From: Vagococcus hydrophili
GTDB lineage: Bacteria; Bacillota; Bacilli; Lactobacillales; Vagococcaceae
Reading direction: 5' to 3'
Assembly (NCBI RefSeq): GCF_011304195.1
Contig: NZ_CP049887.1
Span: forward strand, 2,728,001 to 2,792,000
Length of the DNA stretch: 64,000 bases
Both the position numbers and the translations under genes were made by a program. Shown here piece by piece: positions 44,794 to 53,397 of this stretch (position 1 is its first letter; every line of letters begins with the position of its first letter). Under the pieces are notes generated by a model. It was not told where the DNA came from and did not search any database. It saw only the letters and a program-made list of their open reading frames with translations.

Positions 44794-45820
44794 ATAACGT
44801 CACACTAGGCTTGGCATTCAAATCCCAACTAGCAAAATGACCTTTTTTTGCTTCAATAAATGCCGCTGCCCCAATCATCGCAGCATTATCTCCACATAAT
44901 CTTAACGGTGGAACAACTAATTCAACCTCAGTTAATTCAGCCGTCACACTCGCTTCAAGCGCACTTCTTAACCCTTGATTAGCCGCAACACCACCTGCCA
45001 CAATCAATTGTTTAACGTTGTACTCTTTACAAGCTCTCATTGTTTTCGTCACCAGAACTTCAATGACACTCGCTTGGAAACTTGCTGCTAAATCATGATT
45101 ATCCAATACTTCATCTCTTTGTTCTGCATTATGAACAAGGTTGATGAAAGAACTTTTTAGTCCACTAAAACTAAAATCAAAATTATCTTCTTTCATCATG
45201 GCACGGGGAAAATGATAGCTGTCTTTGCCAATATGAGCCATTTGATCAATTTCTTTTCCACTTGGGTACTTAAGACCTAAAACGCGTCCTACTTTATCAT
45301 AAGCTTCACCACACGCATCATCTCTTGTCTCTCCAATAATTTCAAAACTGCCGTGTTCCTTCATATATACAAGTTCCGTATGTCCACCGCTCACAAGTAG
45401 GGCCATTGCTGGGAACGTCATGTCAGAAACAAAACTAGCTGCATAAATATGTCCTGCCATATGGTTCACAGGAATTAAGGGTAAATCATTCGCCCAAGCA
45501 AAGCTTTTCGCTGCTGTAATTCCAATGAGTAAAGCCCCCACTAATCCAGGACCATACGTAACACCTACCGCACCCAAATCTTCTACGGTAACATCCGCTT
45601 CCTTTAATGCTTCATCAATACAACCGATAATTTGTTCTACATGATGTCTGCTCGCAACTTCAGGGACAACGCCACCGAAACGTTTGTGACTGTTAATTTG
45701 TGACGCAACAATGTTTGATAGGATTTGATTGCCATCCTCAATAACGGCGACACTTGTTTCATCACAACTACTCTCTATTGCTAAAATTAATTCTCTTTTT
45801 TTATCTTTAAATATATCCAT
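44792..45820 (-). CDS. tsaD: tRNA N6-adenosine threonylcarbamoyltransferase
   Basis: A 342-residue Kae1/TsaD protein that forms t6A37 on tRNA with TsaB and TsaE. Motifs are [13 protein letters not shown], the metal-binding [10 protein letters not shown], and [11 protein letters not shown]. The start at 45820 follows ATAGGACGTGAAAA. It lies 11 bases after rimI in the tsaB-GNAT-rimI-tsaD operon. Confidence 0.95.
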   Translation of the reverse strand: MDIFKDKKRELILAIESSCDETSVAVIEDGNQILSNIVASQINSHKRFGGVVPEVASRHHVEQIIGCIDEALKEADVTVEDLGAVGVTYGPGLVGALLIGITAAKSFAWANDLPLIPVNHMAGHIYAASFVSDMTFPAMALLVSGGHTELVYMKEHGSFEIIGETRDDACGEAYDKVGRVLGLKYPSGKEIDQMAHIGKDSYHFPRAMMKEDNFDFSFSGLKSSFINLVHNAEQRDEVLDNHDLAASFQASVIEVLVTKTMRACKEYNVKQLIVAGGVAANQGLRSALEASVTAELTEVELVVPPLRLCGDNAAMIGAAAFIEAKKGHFASWDLNAKPSVTL

Positions 45821-45831
45821 TTTTTCACGTC

Positions 45832-46281
45832 CTATAACTCTAACATCCAAATAAGGGCATCCTCTTTGGGGGTTTGATAATAATTCCGTCTTTTGGCAAT
45901 TTCTACAAAACCATTCTTTTGATAAAAAGAGATGGCTTTACTATTCGACTGCCTAACTTCAATAAATATTTTTTTAACTTCTTTTTGGTCTAATTCAAGA
46001 CAAGCTTCTTGTAGTAACTTTTGTCCAATATTTTTTCGTTGCTCTTCTTTAGCAACACCGATTAACAATAAATCAGCTTCATCTAGGACAGTAGATAACA
46101 GAATATATCCTACTAGTTTATCTTGATTAAACAAAAAACAATTTGTATTGCTTGGATTTTTAATCGTACTTAAAAACTGTTCTTCTTGCCAAGGAGACCC
46201 AGATTCAAAAGCACCCTGACTTAACCTAAAACATTGTTTCGACAATTCAATATCTGAAACATCCAGTTGATCTCTTCTCAC
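45832..46281 (-). CDS. rimI: RimI-like GNAT acetyltransferase
   Basis: A 149-residue acetyltransferase, related to RimI, which acetylates the N-terminal alanine of ribosomal protein S18. The acetyl-CoA loop is [12 protein letters not shown], followed by [20 protein letters not shown]. It begins with GTG, 8 bases after GAGGAG, two bases past the previous GNAT gene. Two RimI-like genes in tandem sit between tsaB and tsaD, so which one is true RimI is uncertain. Confidence 0.75.
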   Translation of the reverse strand: MRRDQLDVSDIELSKQCFRLSQGAFESGSPWQEEQFLSTIKNPSNTNCFLFNQDKLVGYILLSTVLDEADLLLIGVAKEEQRKNIGQKLLQEACLELDQKEVKKIFIEVRQSNSKAISFYQKNGFVEIAKRRNYYQTPKEDALIWMLEL

Positions 46282-46283
46282 CC

Positions 46284-46784
46284 TTACGACTCCTCTAAAA
46301 TTAAAAACATATCCACCGCGTCTTCCTTGTCTTCTTTATAATATCTTGGTTTAATCCCATTAACATAAAAGCCAAAATTTTTATAAATTTCAACGGCTCG
46401 ATAATTTGTTTTTTTGACTTCTAAACTCATGGTTAAACACTGCCTGTTTTTCGCAAATCGCTTTGCTTCATCTAGTAATTGTTTACCAATACCATGATGT
46501 TGATATTTTGGTAAGACAGCTAAATTGGTAACATGAGCATCTGTGTTCATAATTCGAATGCCTATAAATCCTAATACCTCTGACCCATGAACTGCTTTAA
46601 TGTATTGACTTTGCTGTTTTTTCGTTAATTCTAGCCAAAAAATCGTATTACTCCATGGTGATTTTCCGTAGACTTCTTTTAAAATATCCTGAAAAAGATA
46701 AATATCTGTCACTTTAGCTATTTCAAAACGAATCAAATTTTCTTTTGATTTATTTTTTAAAGAATCTCTATACTCGCTCAACAT
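46284..46784 (-). CDS. Second GNAT acetyltransferase (RimI-like)
   Basis: A 166-residue GNAT protein. The acetyl-CoA-binding segment is LPKYQHHGIGKQLLDEAKRF, followed by NYRAVEIYKNFGFYVNGIKP and RYYKEDKEDAVDM, which resembles RimI strongly. It overlaps tsaB by 17 bases and has its own AGAGGACG ribosome binding site inside the tsaB end. Confidence 0.8.
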   Translation of the reverse strand: MLSEYRDSLKNKSKENLIRFEIAKVTDIYLFQDILKEVYGKSPWSNTIFWLELTKKQQSQYIKAVHGSEVLGFIGIRIMNTDAHVTNLAVLPKYQHHGIGKQLLDEAKRFAKNRQCLTMSLEVKKTNYRAVEIYKNFGFYVNGIKPRYYKEDKEDAVDMFLILEES

Positions 46785-47496
46785 AATTAACGTCCTCTTG
46801 GGTACGATTCTCTTCCAACCATTTTTCCTCGGCTTCGACTTTTTTCAAATATGTGGGAACAAAAGCATCTATGTCTTTGATAGCTTTTGTTTGTCCGTCT
46901 AATAAATAAAAAGAAGTAGCGTTAATATCATTATCAACAATTGATGGGCTATATGTAATGTCTGACTCTTGGAATTTTTCTAAGGTCTCACTAAAAACAG
47001 CTAATTCAGGACCAACTAAAAAGATAGGTCTGTTAAGAGTTAACAAATGAGTTAGCCACTCTTCAAGTTCAGCATGTTTGTCCCCAATCACCGGTACCAA
47101 TTTACCATCCAACCACTCATAAGCGCCTGTGTATACATTGTTTCTACGAGCATTAAATAGTGGCACAATTAATCCTTCAAACGCTCTTTTAGATGCTGCT
47201 AGAACTGCTAAACTTGAAATAGAGGCTAGTTCAATACCTAATGTCCAAGCTAATGTTTTAGCAGTTGTTACCCCGATTCTTAAGCCTGTATATGAGCCAG
47301 GTCCCTCAGCAATAACCACTTTTGTTAAATCACTCGGTTTTAGACCGTTAGATGTCATTAAAAAATTAATAGCTGGCATAAGTGTTACGCTATGATTTTT
47401 CTGTGTGGTACTTGTATAATTTCCAATTATTTTTTCGTTTTCATATAGGCATAATGCCATACTTTGGTTTGATGTATCTATTCCTAAAATTGTCAT
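46768..47496 (-). CDS. tsaB: tRNA threonylcarbamoyladenosine biosynthesis protein TsaB
   Basis: A 242-residue TsaD paralogue that forms a heterodimer with TsaD in t6A synthesis. It opens with TILGIDTSNQSMALCLYEN and contains VIAEGPGSYTGLRIGVTTAK, the TsaB signature. The start at 47496 is preferred over one seven codons upstream because the shorter version matches family N-termini. It heads the four-gene operon. No tsaE is visible here. Confidence 0.92.
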   Translation of the reverse strand: MTILGIDTSNQSMALCLYENEKIIGNYTSTTQKNHSVTLMPAINFLMTSNGLKPSDLTKVVIAEGPGSYTGLRIGVTTAKTLAWTLGIELASISSLAVLAASKRAFEGLIVPLFNARRNNVYTGAYEWLDGKLVPVIGDKHAELEEWLTHLLTLNRPIFLVGPELAVFSETLEKFQESDITYSPSIVDNDINATSFYLLDGQTKAIKDIDAFVPTYLKKVEAEEKWLEENRTQEDVNYVERV

Positions 47497-47603
47497 ATGT
47501 ATCAATCTCTTTTCCATAGTATTCTGATATATTGTAGCATATTTTAGACTTTTAGACTTGGAATAAGATGAAAATAAGGAGTGAAAAAATTATTCCACCT
47601 AAA

Positions 47604-47642
47604 AAAAATAAGATGAGGATGTTTTTCGGTCATCCTCACCTT
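47604..47642 (-). terminator. Terminator of the CorC/HlyC-type gene
   Basis: Minus-strand AAGGTGAGGATG/CATCCTCATCTT followed by A then eight T. Confidence 0.8.
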
Positions 47643-47645
47643 GTT

Positions 47646-48943
47646 TTATTCTGTTCGCGTATCTTTGATTTTAATTCTCTCCACAACGGTTTGTCTCACA
47701 AGTAACACTGTGAATACGACACCTTCAACTTCAAAAGAAAAACCTTTTTCTACTTCATTAGGATACACACTTGTAAAATAACCACTTAAAGTTACATTAC
47801 CGTTTGGATCTTCTAAATCCTTCAGTTTAAAATAATGTCTAATCTCATCGAGTTCAATTTTTCCTTCTACAAGGTACTCATTTTGTCCTAAAGGTTGAAT
47901 CATCTCTTTTTCTGTGTCTAACTCGTCTTGAATATCACCAACAATCTCCTCAATGATATCTTCAATCGTAACAATCCCAACTGTCCCACCGTATTCGTCA
48001 ACAACCATCGCGATATGTTTATGCTCTTCTTGCATTTTTTTCAGAACATCTTTCACGACCATAGTTTCCATAACAAAAATTGGTTTTGCTGTTTCTTCTG
48101 CTAGTAAACGATTTTTATCAATATAAGAGTCACGAACCAATTGTTGAAGCGTCACATATCCAATAATCTCATCTTTGGATTCTTTAATAACCGGGAAACG
48201 ACTATACCCTACATCAATAATTTTAGGAATCGCATCTTCAATGGTCAAATCGTAATCCAAGACTTTCATATCTAAACGATTCGTCATAATTTCTTTCACT
48301 TGTCGTTCATCAAACTCAAAAATATTCGAAATATATTTAAACTCTTCTTGGTTGATTTCACCTTTGTTGTAGCTATCTGCTGCAACTAAAATAATTTCTT
48401 CTTCTGATAACGTCTCTTCTGCTTCGCCCACCATGTGAACTCCAAAAGCTCTACCAATTAAATTCGCTGAGTGATTTAGCAATTTAATAAATAAATAAGT
48501 TAATTTGTAGAAGAAATGTAGGGGTTTAGCAATCGCTAACACCACTTTTTCAGGGTTGGCTATACTATATGATTTAGGTAATAACTCACCCACTACAACC
48601 TCAACGAAGGTTACTAAAAAGTATGACAAGAAGATAGAAACTGTTAAAGTAATACTACTAGACATAGGCAGTTTACTCACTAAAGGCTCAAGCAACGTCC
48701 GAACCGTTTCTTCTCCAATCCCCCGATAATTAAGGTAGTTAAAGTAATCCCTAGCTGACAAGCACTCAAGTAATCATCTAAATGATGGACTAAATGCAAG
48801 CCTAATTTTGCGTTTTTTGTCCCATCCGCTGCCAATTGTTCCAGCTTAGATGACCTGACCTTAACTAACGCAAACTCTGCAGCAACAAACAACGCTGTCA
48901 CATAAATCATCACTGCAATTAAAAATAATTTGAAACCTATCAT
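47646..48943 (-). pseudogene. CNNM/CorC-HlyC family membrane protein, single-base frameshift
   Basis: Two frames make one protein of about 432 residues. The first part (from 48943) has the DUF21 membrane helices and reads LSACQLGITLTTLIIG before shifting. The second part continues GIGEETVRTLLEPL, then two CBS domains (SRFPVIKESKDEIIGYVTLQ and HIAMVVDEYGGTVGIVTIED) and a CorC/HlyC C-terminal domain. One G missing from the GGGGG tract at 48720-48724 explains the break. Such proteins are linked to Mg or Co homeostasis. It is flanked downstream by a strong terminator and upstream by dispersed repeats. Confidence 0.82.
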
Positions 48944-49023
48944 TAAAACACCTCTCTAAATTAAATCCATACCTTACATTTTAATTGATAATAAAAAAAA
49001 AAGATACCTATATTACAAAAACA

Positions 49024-49064
49024 GTGATGAAAAAGGTGGTTAGCTTCAAGCAACTGGAGGAAAG
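49024..49064 (+). repeat. Dispersed palindromic repeat, copy B
   Basis: GTGATGAAAAAGGTGGTTAG continues CTTCAAGCAACTGGAGGAA. It is followed by AAAAAATAATTCGCGC and TTTTTGAATTAATTTTT, a palindromic block also found in the copy at 60217-60360. Copies B and C flank a middle segment of about 70 bases, as in the longer element near 60.3 kb. Confidence 0.75.
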
Positions 49065-49134
49065 AAAAAATAATTCGCGCTTTTTGAATTAATTTTTCTT
49101 TTCGAAGCTGCCTTTTGAATCACGACTAAAAAAA

Positions 49135-49180
49135 GATGAAAAAGGCGCTTAGCTTCAAGCAACTCGAAAAAATAAAAAAT
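49135..49180 (+). repeat. Dispersed palindromic repeat, copy C
   Basis: GATGAAAAAGGCGCTTAGCT continues TCAAGCAACTCGAAAAAATA. It shares its first 26 bases almost exactly with copy B and sits 111 bases downstream, in tandem. Confidence 0.7.
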
Positions 49181-49212
49181 CAAAGGACTGTAACATTTAC
49201 GTTACAATCCTT
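49180..49212 (-). terminator. Terminator of the galE operon
   Basis: Minus-strand AAGGATTGTAAC/GTTACAGTCCTT (one wobble) followed by TTTGATTTTTT, just after the CPBP gene. Confidence 0.75.
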
Positions 49213-49221
49213 CTAAATTAT

Positions 49222-49941
49222 CTATTTTTGAGTAATGAATGTTAAAAACATAAACACTGCCACTATAGCATTATTAAAGAAATGAACCAACATACTATCA
49301 ATGATATTTCCTCTTCTGAAATAGGCATGACATAACATCGCACCCATTAAAGCGTACATCACAAAAGAAATAATGTTTTCTGAGAGATGGACACTTGAAA
49401 AGACAATAGATGTCATAAACATTATGAACCACTTCGGACTATTTTTAAAGAGTGTCACTGATGGTATTCCTCTAAAGACTAACTCTTCCAAGATTGGCGC
49501 CACAACACCGACTGTCAGAGACATACCACCAACAAACCAGATGTTTTTCCCACTTGCAAACATAGCTTCCAGAACCGCCTGATTTTCTGACGTGTCCGCT
49601 CCGTAAGTTGCTTGCATGAGCATTGTCATCACCATTGTAATTAGTAACATACCTACATAATAACCTAAAGCAATACCGATATCTTTAAATCCTATTTTTA
49701 ATTTTTCTTTATCACCTTTTTTATGGTAATAACGCCAAGTCACAAAAATAATTAAGCCTACTAATACTATCCAAGTAATGAATAAAATTGTATTAACAAT
49801 CACTGACCCTTTATTAAAAATAGGCGACAATACAGCGATTAACAACATTGGTACCTGAGTTAATAAAAAGTAGCCAAAAATGATAATTATATACAGGGCA
49901 ATTGATTTGATATTTTTTAAAGCGGGTTTTTCTTCCTTCAT
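49222..49941 (-). CDS. CPBP-family intramembrane metalloprotease, galE operon
   Basis: A 239-residue membrane protein with several helices. The protease motifs are APILEELVFRGIPSV and VFSSVHLSENII, with a third motif HFFNNAIVAVFMF near the end. It follows the GalT-like gene by 20 bases and so probably shares its transcript. It differs from the CPBP protein at 44051 in sequence. Possible roles are CAAX-type processing or bacteriocin immunity; the context does not decide. Confidence 0.8.
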   Translation of the reverse strand: MKEEKPALKNIKSIALYIIIIFGYFLLTQVPMLLIAVLSPIFNKGSVIVNTILFITWIVLVGLIIFVTWRYYHKKGDKEKLKIGFKDIGIALGYYVGMLLITMVMTMLMQATYGADTSENQAVLEAMFASGKNIWFVGGMSLTVGVVAPILEELVFRGIPSVTLFKNSPKWFIMFMTSIVFSSVHLSENIISFVMYALMGAMLCHAYFRRGNIIDSMLVHFFNNAIVAVFMFLTFITQK

Positions 49942-49961
49942 TCCATTAAAAACCTCCTTGT

Positions 49962-51227
49962 CTACAATGTATCGATAAAACGAACAAAAGCTTGTTGACC
50001 TTCTGGTGTTTTCTTAAATATTTGCTGTTTCTCAAAATTAGTTGTCACAACTTCTATTACTTCTTCAGTTGTCATTTTTGTTTCCTTCAAGTTAAGTACA
50101 CCTAAAATATCTACTTTATTATTTTTATTTAATAGCAGATTTTCATATTCTAACATTCTGCTAAATTCACTTGAATCATCATTTAAAACAAGTTCAGCAA
50201 CATAAGCATCGCCATCTTTTCTAAAGATTGGCGTGACTGAATGTAAATTTTCACCATTCTCATCTTTGGCGATAATATCTAATGATGGATAAGAATATTG
50301 TTGCCATTTTAAAGTTAGGTATTCCATTGCGTTAATCAGATTTTTCTTAACTGACGTTTTCAATCTGATCACTGAAACAGGCCATTCAACGAGTGATGCC
50401 TCTATCGTCACAAATCCTGGAATATCAAACATGAAGTCATTTTCTGCTTCAATTAAAGGTGTTGATGCTTCTCCTCCATACAAATACCCATGAGGTAAAC
50501 TAGAGGTTACTTTAGGATTATACGTCACAAAATAATGTGGGTAGATATCAACTAAATTAAGCATCGTTTCTTGGAGCTGACGATTAAATACAAACGGACT
50601 GTGTTCTTCTGGCATAAACAAACATTGCTCTTTGACATTTGGTGTCGCTGAATAAGAAAATCCCCAACTCTCACCTTTAACATTCATTCGAATGATTCGT
50701 TTATTTCGATTATTAAATACCCCATAACCTTCACTAGCAAAGCAATAATCACAGACTTCTGTTTGATCCACTTCTACTTGTTCAGGACAAACTTTTACGA
50801 TAAATTGACTTTTATTAATTATCATCTCTTCTTTTGTAATTACCGTCTCATTAATATACCCATTTGTCACATTCATCAAATGGAAATAATCTGTCGCTTC
50901 TTTTTCTGAATTTTCGTAGTATTGAGAAAATAATGCGTTAACCACTGATGGTGGCGGTGTTAATAAATCTCTCAGCTCTGATGACAACACTTCTAGAGCT
51001 TTTGTATCTGTTTGAGATACTCGATTATTGCCAATTGCCATCTTTAGTAATTCTTCAATAAGTTCTTTTGATGTCAACGGTTTTTCTTCATCAGACACTG
51101 TCACTTCTTTTACTTCTCCGACTATAGATATAATACGATTAGTTAAATAAACTCGATCAAGTAACATCCAGCCACCAGACTGGATTGCCATATCTATAAA
51201 ATCGTGAAGGATTCGATTCTCTTCCAT
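49962..51227 (-). CDS. GalT-like protein (Firmicutes class II) without the catalytic His
   Basis: A 421-residue relative of UDP-glucose-hexose-1-phosphate uridylyltransferase of the class II type. ATDYFHLMNVTNGYINE, CDYCFASEGY, GESWGFSYSATPNVKEQC and EWPVSVIRLK match the family. The active-site motif SxLSHEHYQGG reads SSLPHGYLYGG: the first His stays, the second is Tyr. The later HPHPDVHHIKKENIG segment is replaced by YENLLLNKNNKVDILG. At about 70 residues shorter than usual it is unlikely to be a normal transferase. It lies between galE and a CPBP protease in one operon. Confidence 0.75.
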   Translation of the reverse strand: MEENRILHDFIDMAIQSGGWMLLDRVYLTNRIISIVGEVKEVTVSDEEKPLTSKELIEELLKMAIGNNRVSQTDTKALEVLSSELRDLLTPPPSVVNALFSQYYENSEKEATDYFHLMNVTNGYINETVITKEEMIINKSQFIVKVCPEQVEVDQTEVCDYCFASEGYGVFNNRNKRIIRMNVKGESWGFSYSATPNVKEQCLFMPEEHSPFVFNRQLQETMLNLVDIYPHYFVTYNPKVTSSLPHGYLYGGEASTPLIEAENDFMFDIPGFVTIEASLVEWPVSVIRLKTSVKKNLINAMEYLTLKWQQYSYPSLDIIAKDENGENLHSVTPIFRKDGDAYVAELVLNDDSSEFSRMLEYENLLLNKNNKVDILGVLNLKETKMTTEEVIEVVTTNFEKQQIFKKTPEGQQAFVRFIDTL

Positions 51228-51246
51228 TAATTAAATCTCCTCAAAA

Positions 51247-52230
51247 TTAATATCCTGTTGGGTTTTCAACATGCCATTTCCATGCTGTTTCCAAAATCGT
51301 TGTTACGTTTGTATACTTAGGTTCCCAACCTAAAACTTTTTTAGCTTTTTCAGGTGAGGCTACTAAGATAGCTGGGTCTCCTGCGCGACGTTCAGACATC
51401 ACGGCTGGAATTTCTTTGCCCGTAATTTTGCGTGCTTCTTCTACCATTTGTTTGACAGAGAAACCTTCATTACTGCCTAAGTTAAAGATATTACTTTCGT
51501 TGCCTTGGTTTAAGTAATCTAAAGCTAAAACGTGGGCTTCACCTAAATCTACCACATGAACGTAATCACGGACACATGTCCCGTCAACAGTATCATAATC
51601 ATCACCAAAAATGGCAATACTTTCTCTTTGTCCTAAAGCTGTTTGTAAGATAATTGGTACTAAGTGAGTTTCTGGGTTATGATCTTCACCGATTGAGCCA
51701 TCTAAACTTGCACCTGCAACGTTAAAGTATCTTAAAGCTACAAATTTAATGCCATATGCACCATCACACCAGTGCATCATTTTTTCCATCATTAGTTTAC
51801 TTTCACCGTATGGGTTTTTAGGGTTAGTTGGTGTTGTTTCGTAAATTGGCACCTCAGTTGCTTCACCGTAAGTAGCCGCTGTTGAAGAGAAGATAATTTT
51901 TTTAACACCTAACTCTTTCATAACTTCTAAAGTTATTTGTGTCCCGTAGACATTGTTGTTGAAATATTTTAAGGGATCAACGACTGACTCCCCAACTAAT
52001 GAACTTGCAGCAAAATGTACAACAGCAGTGACCTGTTCATTTTTGAAAACAGATAGCATAAATTCTTTATCTCTGATATCACCTTCATAGAATTTAGCGC
52101 TTTTATGAACCGCTTCCTTATGTCCTGTCAGTAAGTTATCAATGACAACGACTTCTTCACCTTTATTGATTAATGCTTGCACAGCATGAGAGCCGATATA
52201 ACCTGCTCCACCTAAAACTGCAATACTCAT
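51247..52230 (-). CDS. galE: UDP-glucose 4-epimerase
   Basis: A 327-residue SDR epimerase interconverting UDP-glucose and UDP-galactose. It has the NAD-binding GGAGYIGSH, the SSTAATYGE catalytic Ser/Thr region, and [10 protein letters not shown] (Tyr-x3-Lys). The start at 52230 follows GAAGGAGGAAAT; eight extra residues upstream lack a site. It is the first gene of an operon with the GalT-like and CPBP genes. With galT degenerate, its role is probably surface polysaccharide supply more than galactose catabolism. Confidence 0.92.
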   Translation of the reverse strand: MSIAVLGGAGYIGSHAVQALINKGEEVVVIDNLLTGHKEAVHKSAKFYEGDIRDKEFMLSVFKNEQVTAVVHFAASSLVGESVVDPLKYFNNNVYGTQITLEVMKELGVKKIIFSSTAATYGEATEVPIYETTPTNPKNPYGESKLMMEKMMHWCDGAYGIKFVALRYFNVAGASLDGSIGEDHNPETHLVPIILQTALGQRESIAIFGDDYDTVDGTCVRDYVHVVDLGEAHVLALDYLNQGNESNIFNLGSNEGFSVKQMVEEARKITGKEIPAVMSERRAGDPAILVASPEKAKKVLGWEPKYTNVTTILETAWKWHVENPTGY

Positions 52231-52346
52231 ATTATTATTTCCTCCTTCGACCATAAAAATGGGATATACCTTTCCTATTTTACACTAAAATAAGGAGAAT
52301 GACTATGATTGATGGGTATAGTTGAAATATTAGCTGATTTTTTAAT

Positions 52347-52979
52347 TTACCCCTTAAAAGCAATGTTCCTTACTTTCTCAATTATATTGCACTTCAATAG
52401 TTTATTATTTTGATTCAATGCCTCATCAAATAATTCCTTATATATTTTTTCTATTTGGTAAAAAAATAATTCAGGATTATAAACTGTATATCCTCCAGCT
52501 TTATACGGATAAATCATTGTTGGTGTTTCGTTGGATAATGCAACATTCTTATTAGTTTGTGCCTGATGTATTAATTTGCATCTTACATCTTTATAAAATG
52601 ACAATCCTGTTTTTTTATTAAAATCACTGTTTAATTTCGGAATCACCACTTTAAATGCATCCTCAATTTTATTATTAGATACATGATCATTTGTTTTATC
52701 AATTCCATTTTCTAATTGATAAAACAATTCTATCAAAATACAGTTTACACTCATAAGCATAAAACCAAAGTTATCATTTCTAAGTTTCAGACATTCCTTA
52801 GCTACTCTTAAATATCTCGAATAGATTCTTTCCTTCATAATAGTTATTAATTTACCTTCTAACCCATAAATTTCGTTTTTATCTTTTTCTTTATCTAGTT
52901 GATCATACGTTTGAAGCAATAATTTAACTTCATCAACTTTTGTTTTTTCGTTAAAATACATAAGACTATTTTTAAACAT
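52347..52979 (-). CDS. HEPN-motif protein (Rx4H), candidate RNase of a defence module
   Basis: A 210-residue, mostly helical protein I cannot place in a named family. Near residue 145 it has FYKDVRCKLIHQAQTNKN, where R-C-K-L-I-H fits the Rx4-6H motif of HEPN ribonucleases. The region before it (LMSVNCILIELFYQLENGID and NSDFNKKTGLSFYKDV) also looks like the HEPN helical bundle. A GGGGG ribosome binding site lies 9 bases before the ATG. It is downstream of a Ser/Thr kinase, with a terminator between, and upstream of galE. A role in phage or stress response is inference from motif and context. Confidence 0.6.
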   Translation of the reverse strand: MFKNSLMYFNEKTKVDEVKLLLQTYDQLDKEKDKNEIYGLEGKLITIMKERIYSRYLRVAKECLKLRNDNFGFMLMSVNCILIELFYQLENGIDKTNDHVSNNKIEDAFKVVIPKLNSDFNKKTGLSFYKDVRCKLIHQAQTNKNVALSNETPTMIYPYKAGGYTVYNPELFFYQIEKIYKELFDEALNQNNKLLKCNIIEKVRNIAFKG

Positions 52980-53197
52980 ACATTTGTCCCCCTACTCACT
53001 TAAAAAAATTCAGAAACATTTTTTGAACACACACCGCTAAGCATAATTTTTAAGTGTCTTTTTACTTTTAAAACTTTTATCTATTTTTGATTTCATATTA
53101 ACTTTTTTAGAATGCTCCAAATAATTTTTCAATTATGTTGTAGTTATTTTAGAGTATCAGAATAAGAGCTAATGAAAACTAGTGTAGCAATTAAACA

Positions 53198-53224
53198 TAA
53201 AAAAGAGTAGCAATTATGCTACTC
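53198..53224 (-). terminator. Terminator downstream of the kinase gene
   Basis: GAGTAGCA/TGCTACTC with a 4-base loop, followed on the minus strand by TTTTTT. It ends the kinase transcript before the HEPN gene. The rest of the 418-base gap between kinase and HEPN genes holds a TTGAAA-17-TAAAAA promoter candidate for the HEPN gene (near 53113-53141) and little else. Confidence 0.75.
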
Positions 53225-53257
53225 AATTAATGTATCAATTCGATAAATTGTAGTCCA

Positions 53258-53386
53258 TTATTTAGTTAAATTGTTCATCAGTTTGTTTTCAAAACTATGA
53301 TAAAATGGAAATTTAATACAATCAAAAAGATATTTCACCCTATATGAACGTATTGTATAAATATTTTTTTGATAAGAATTGGACAT
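53258..53386 (-). CDS. Possible 42-residue small ORF after the kinase gene
   Basis: An ATG at 53386, 11 bases past the kinase stop, opens a 42-codon frame (MSNSYQKNIYTIRSYRVKYL onwards) that ends before the terminator. No clear ribosome binding site precedes it and I recognise no family. It is basic and aromatic. It is listed only because it sits in the kinase transcript. Confidence 0.25.
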   Translation of the reverse strand: MSNSYQKNIYTIRSYRVKYLFDCIKFPFYHSFENKLMNNLTK

Positions 53387-53397
53387 AGATAATATAA

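Noticed and set aside
8696-48724. Phase-variable G tracts as an explanation for the four frameshifts
   Set aside because: The tracts are only 3-5 G long, and one affected gene is metabolic (fumC); sequencing error is simpler.
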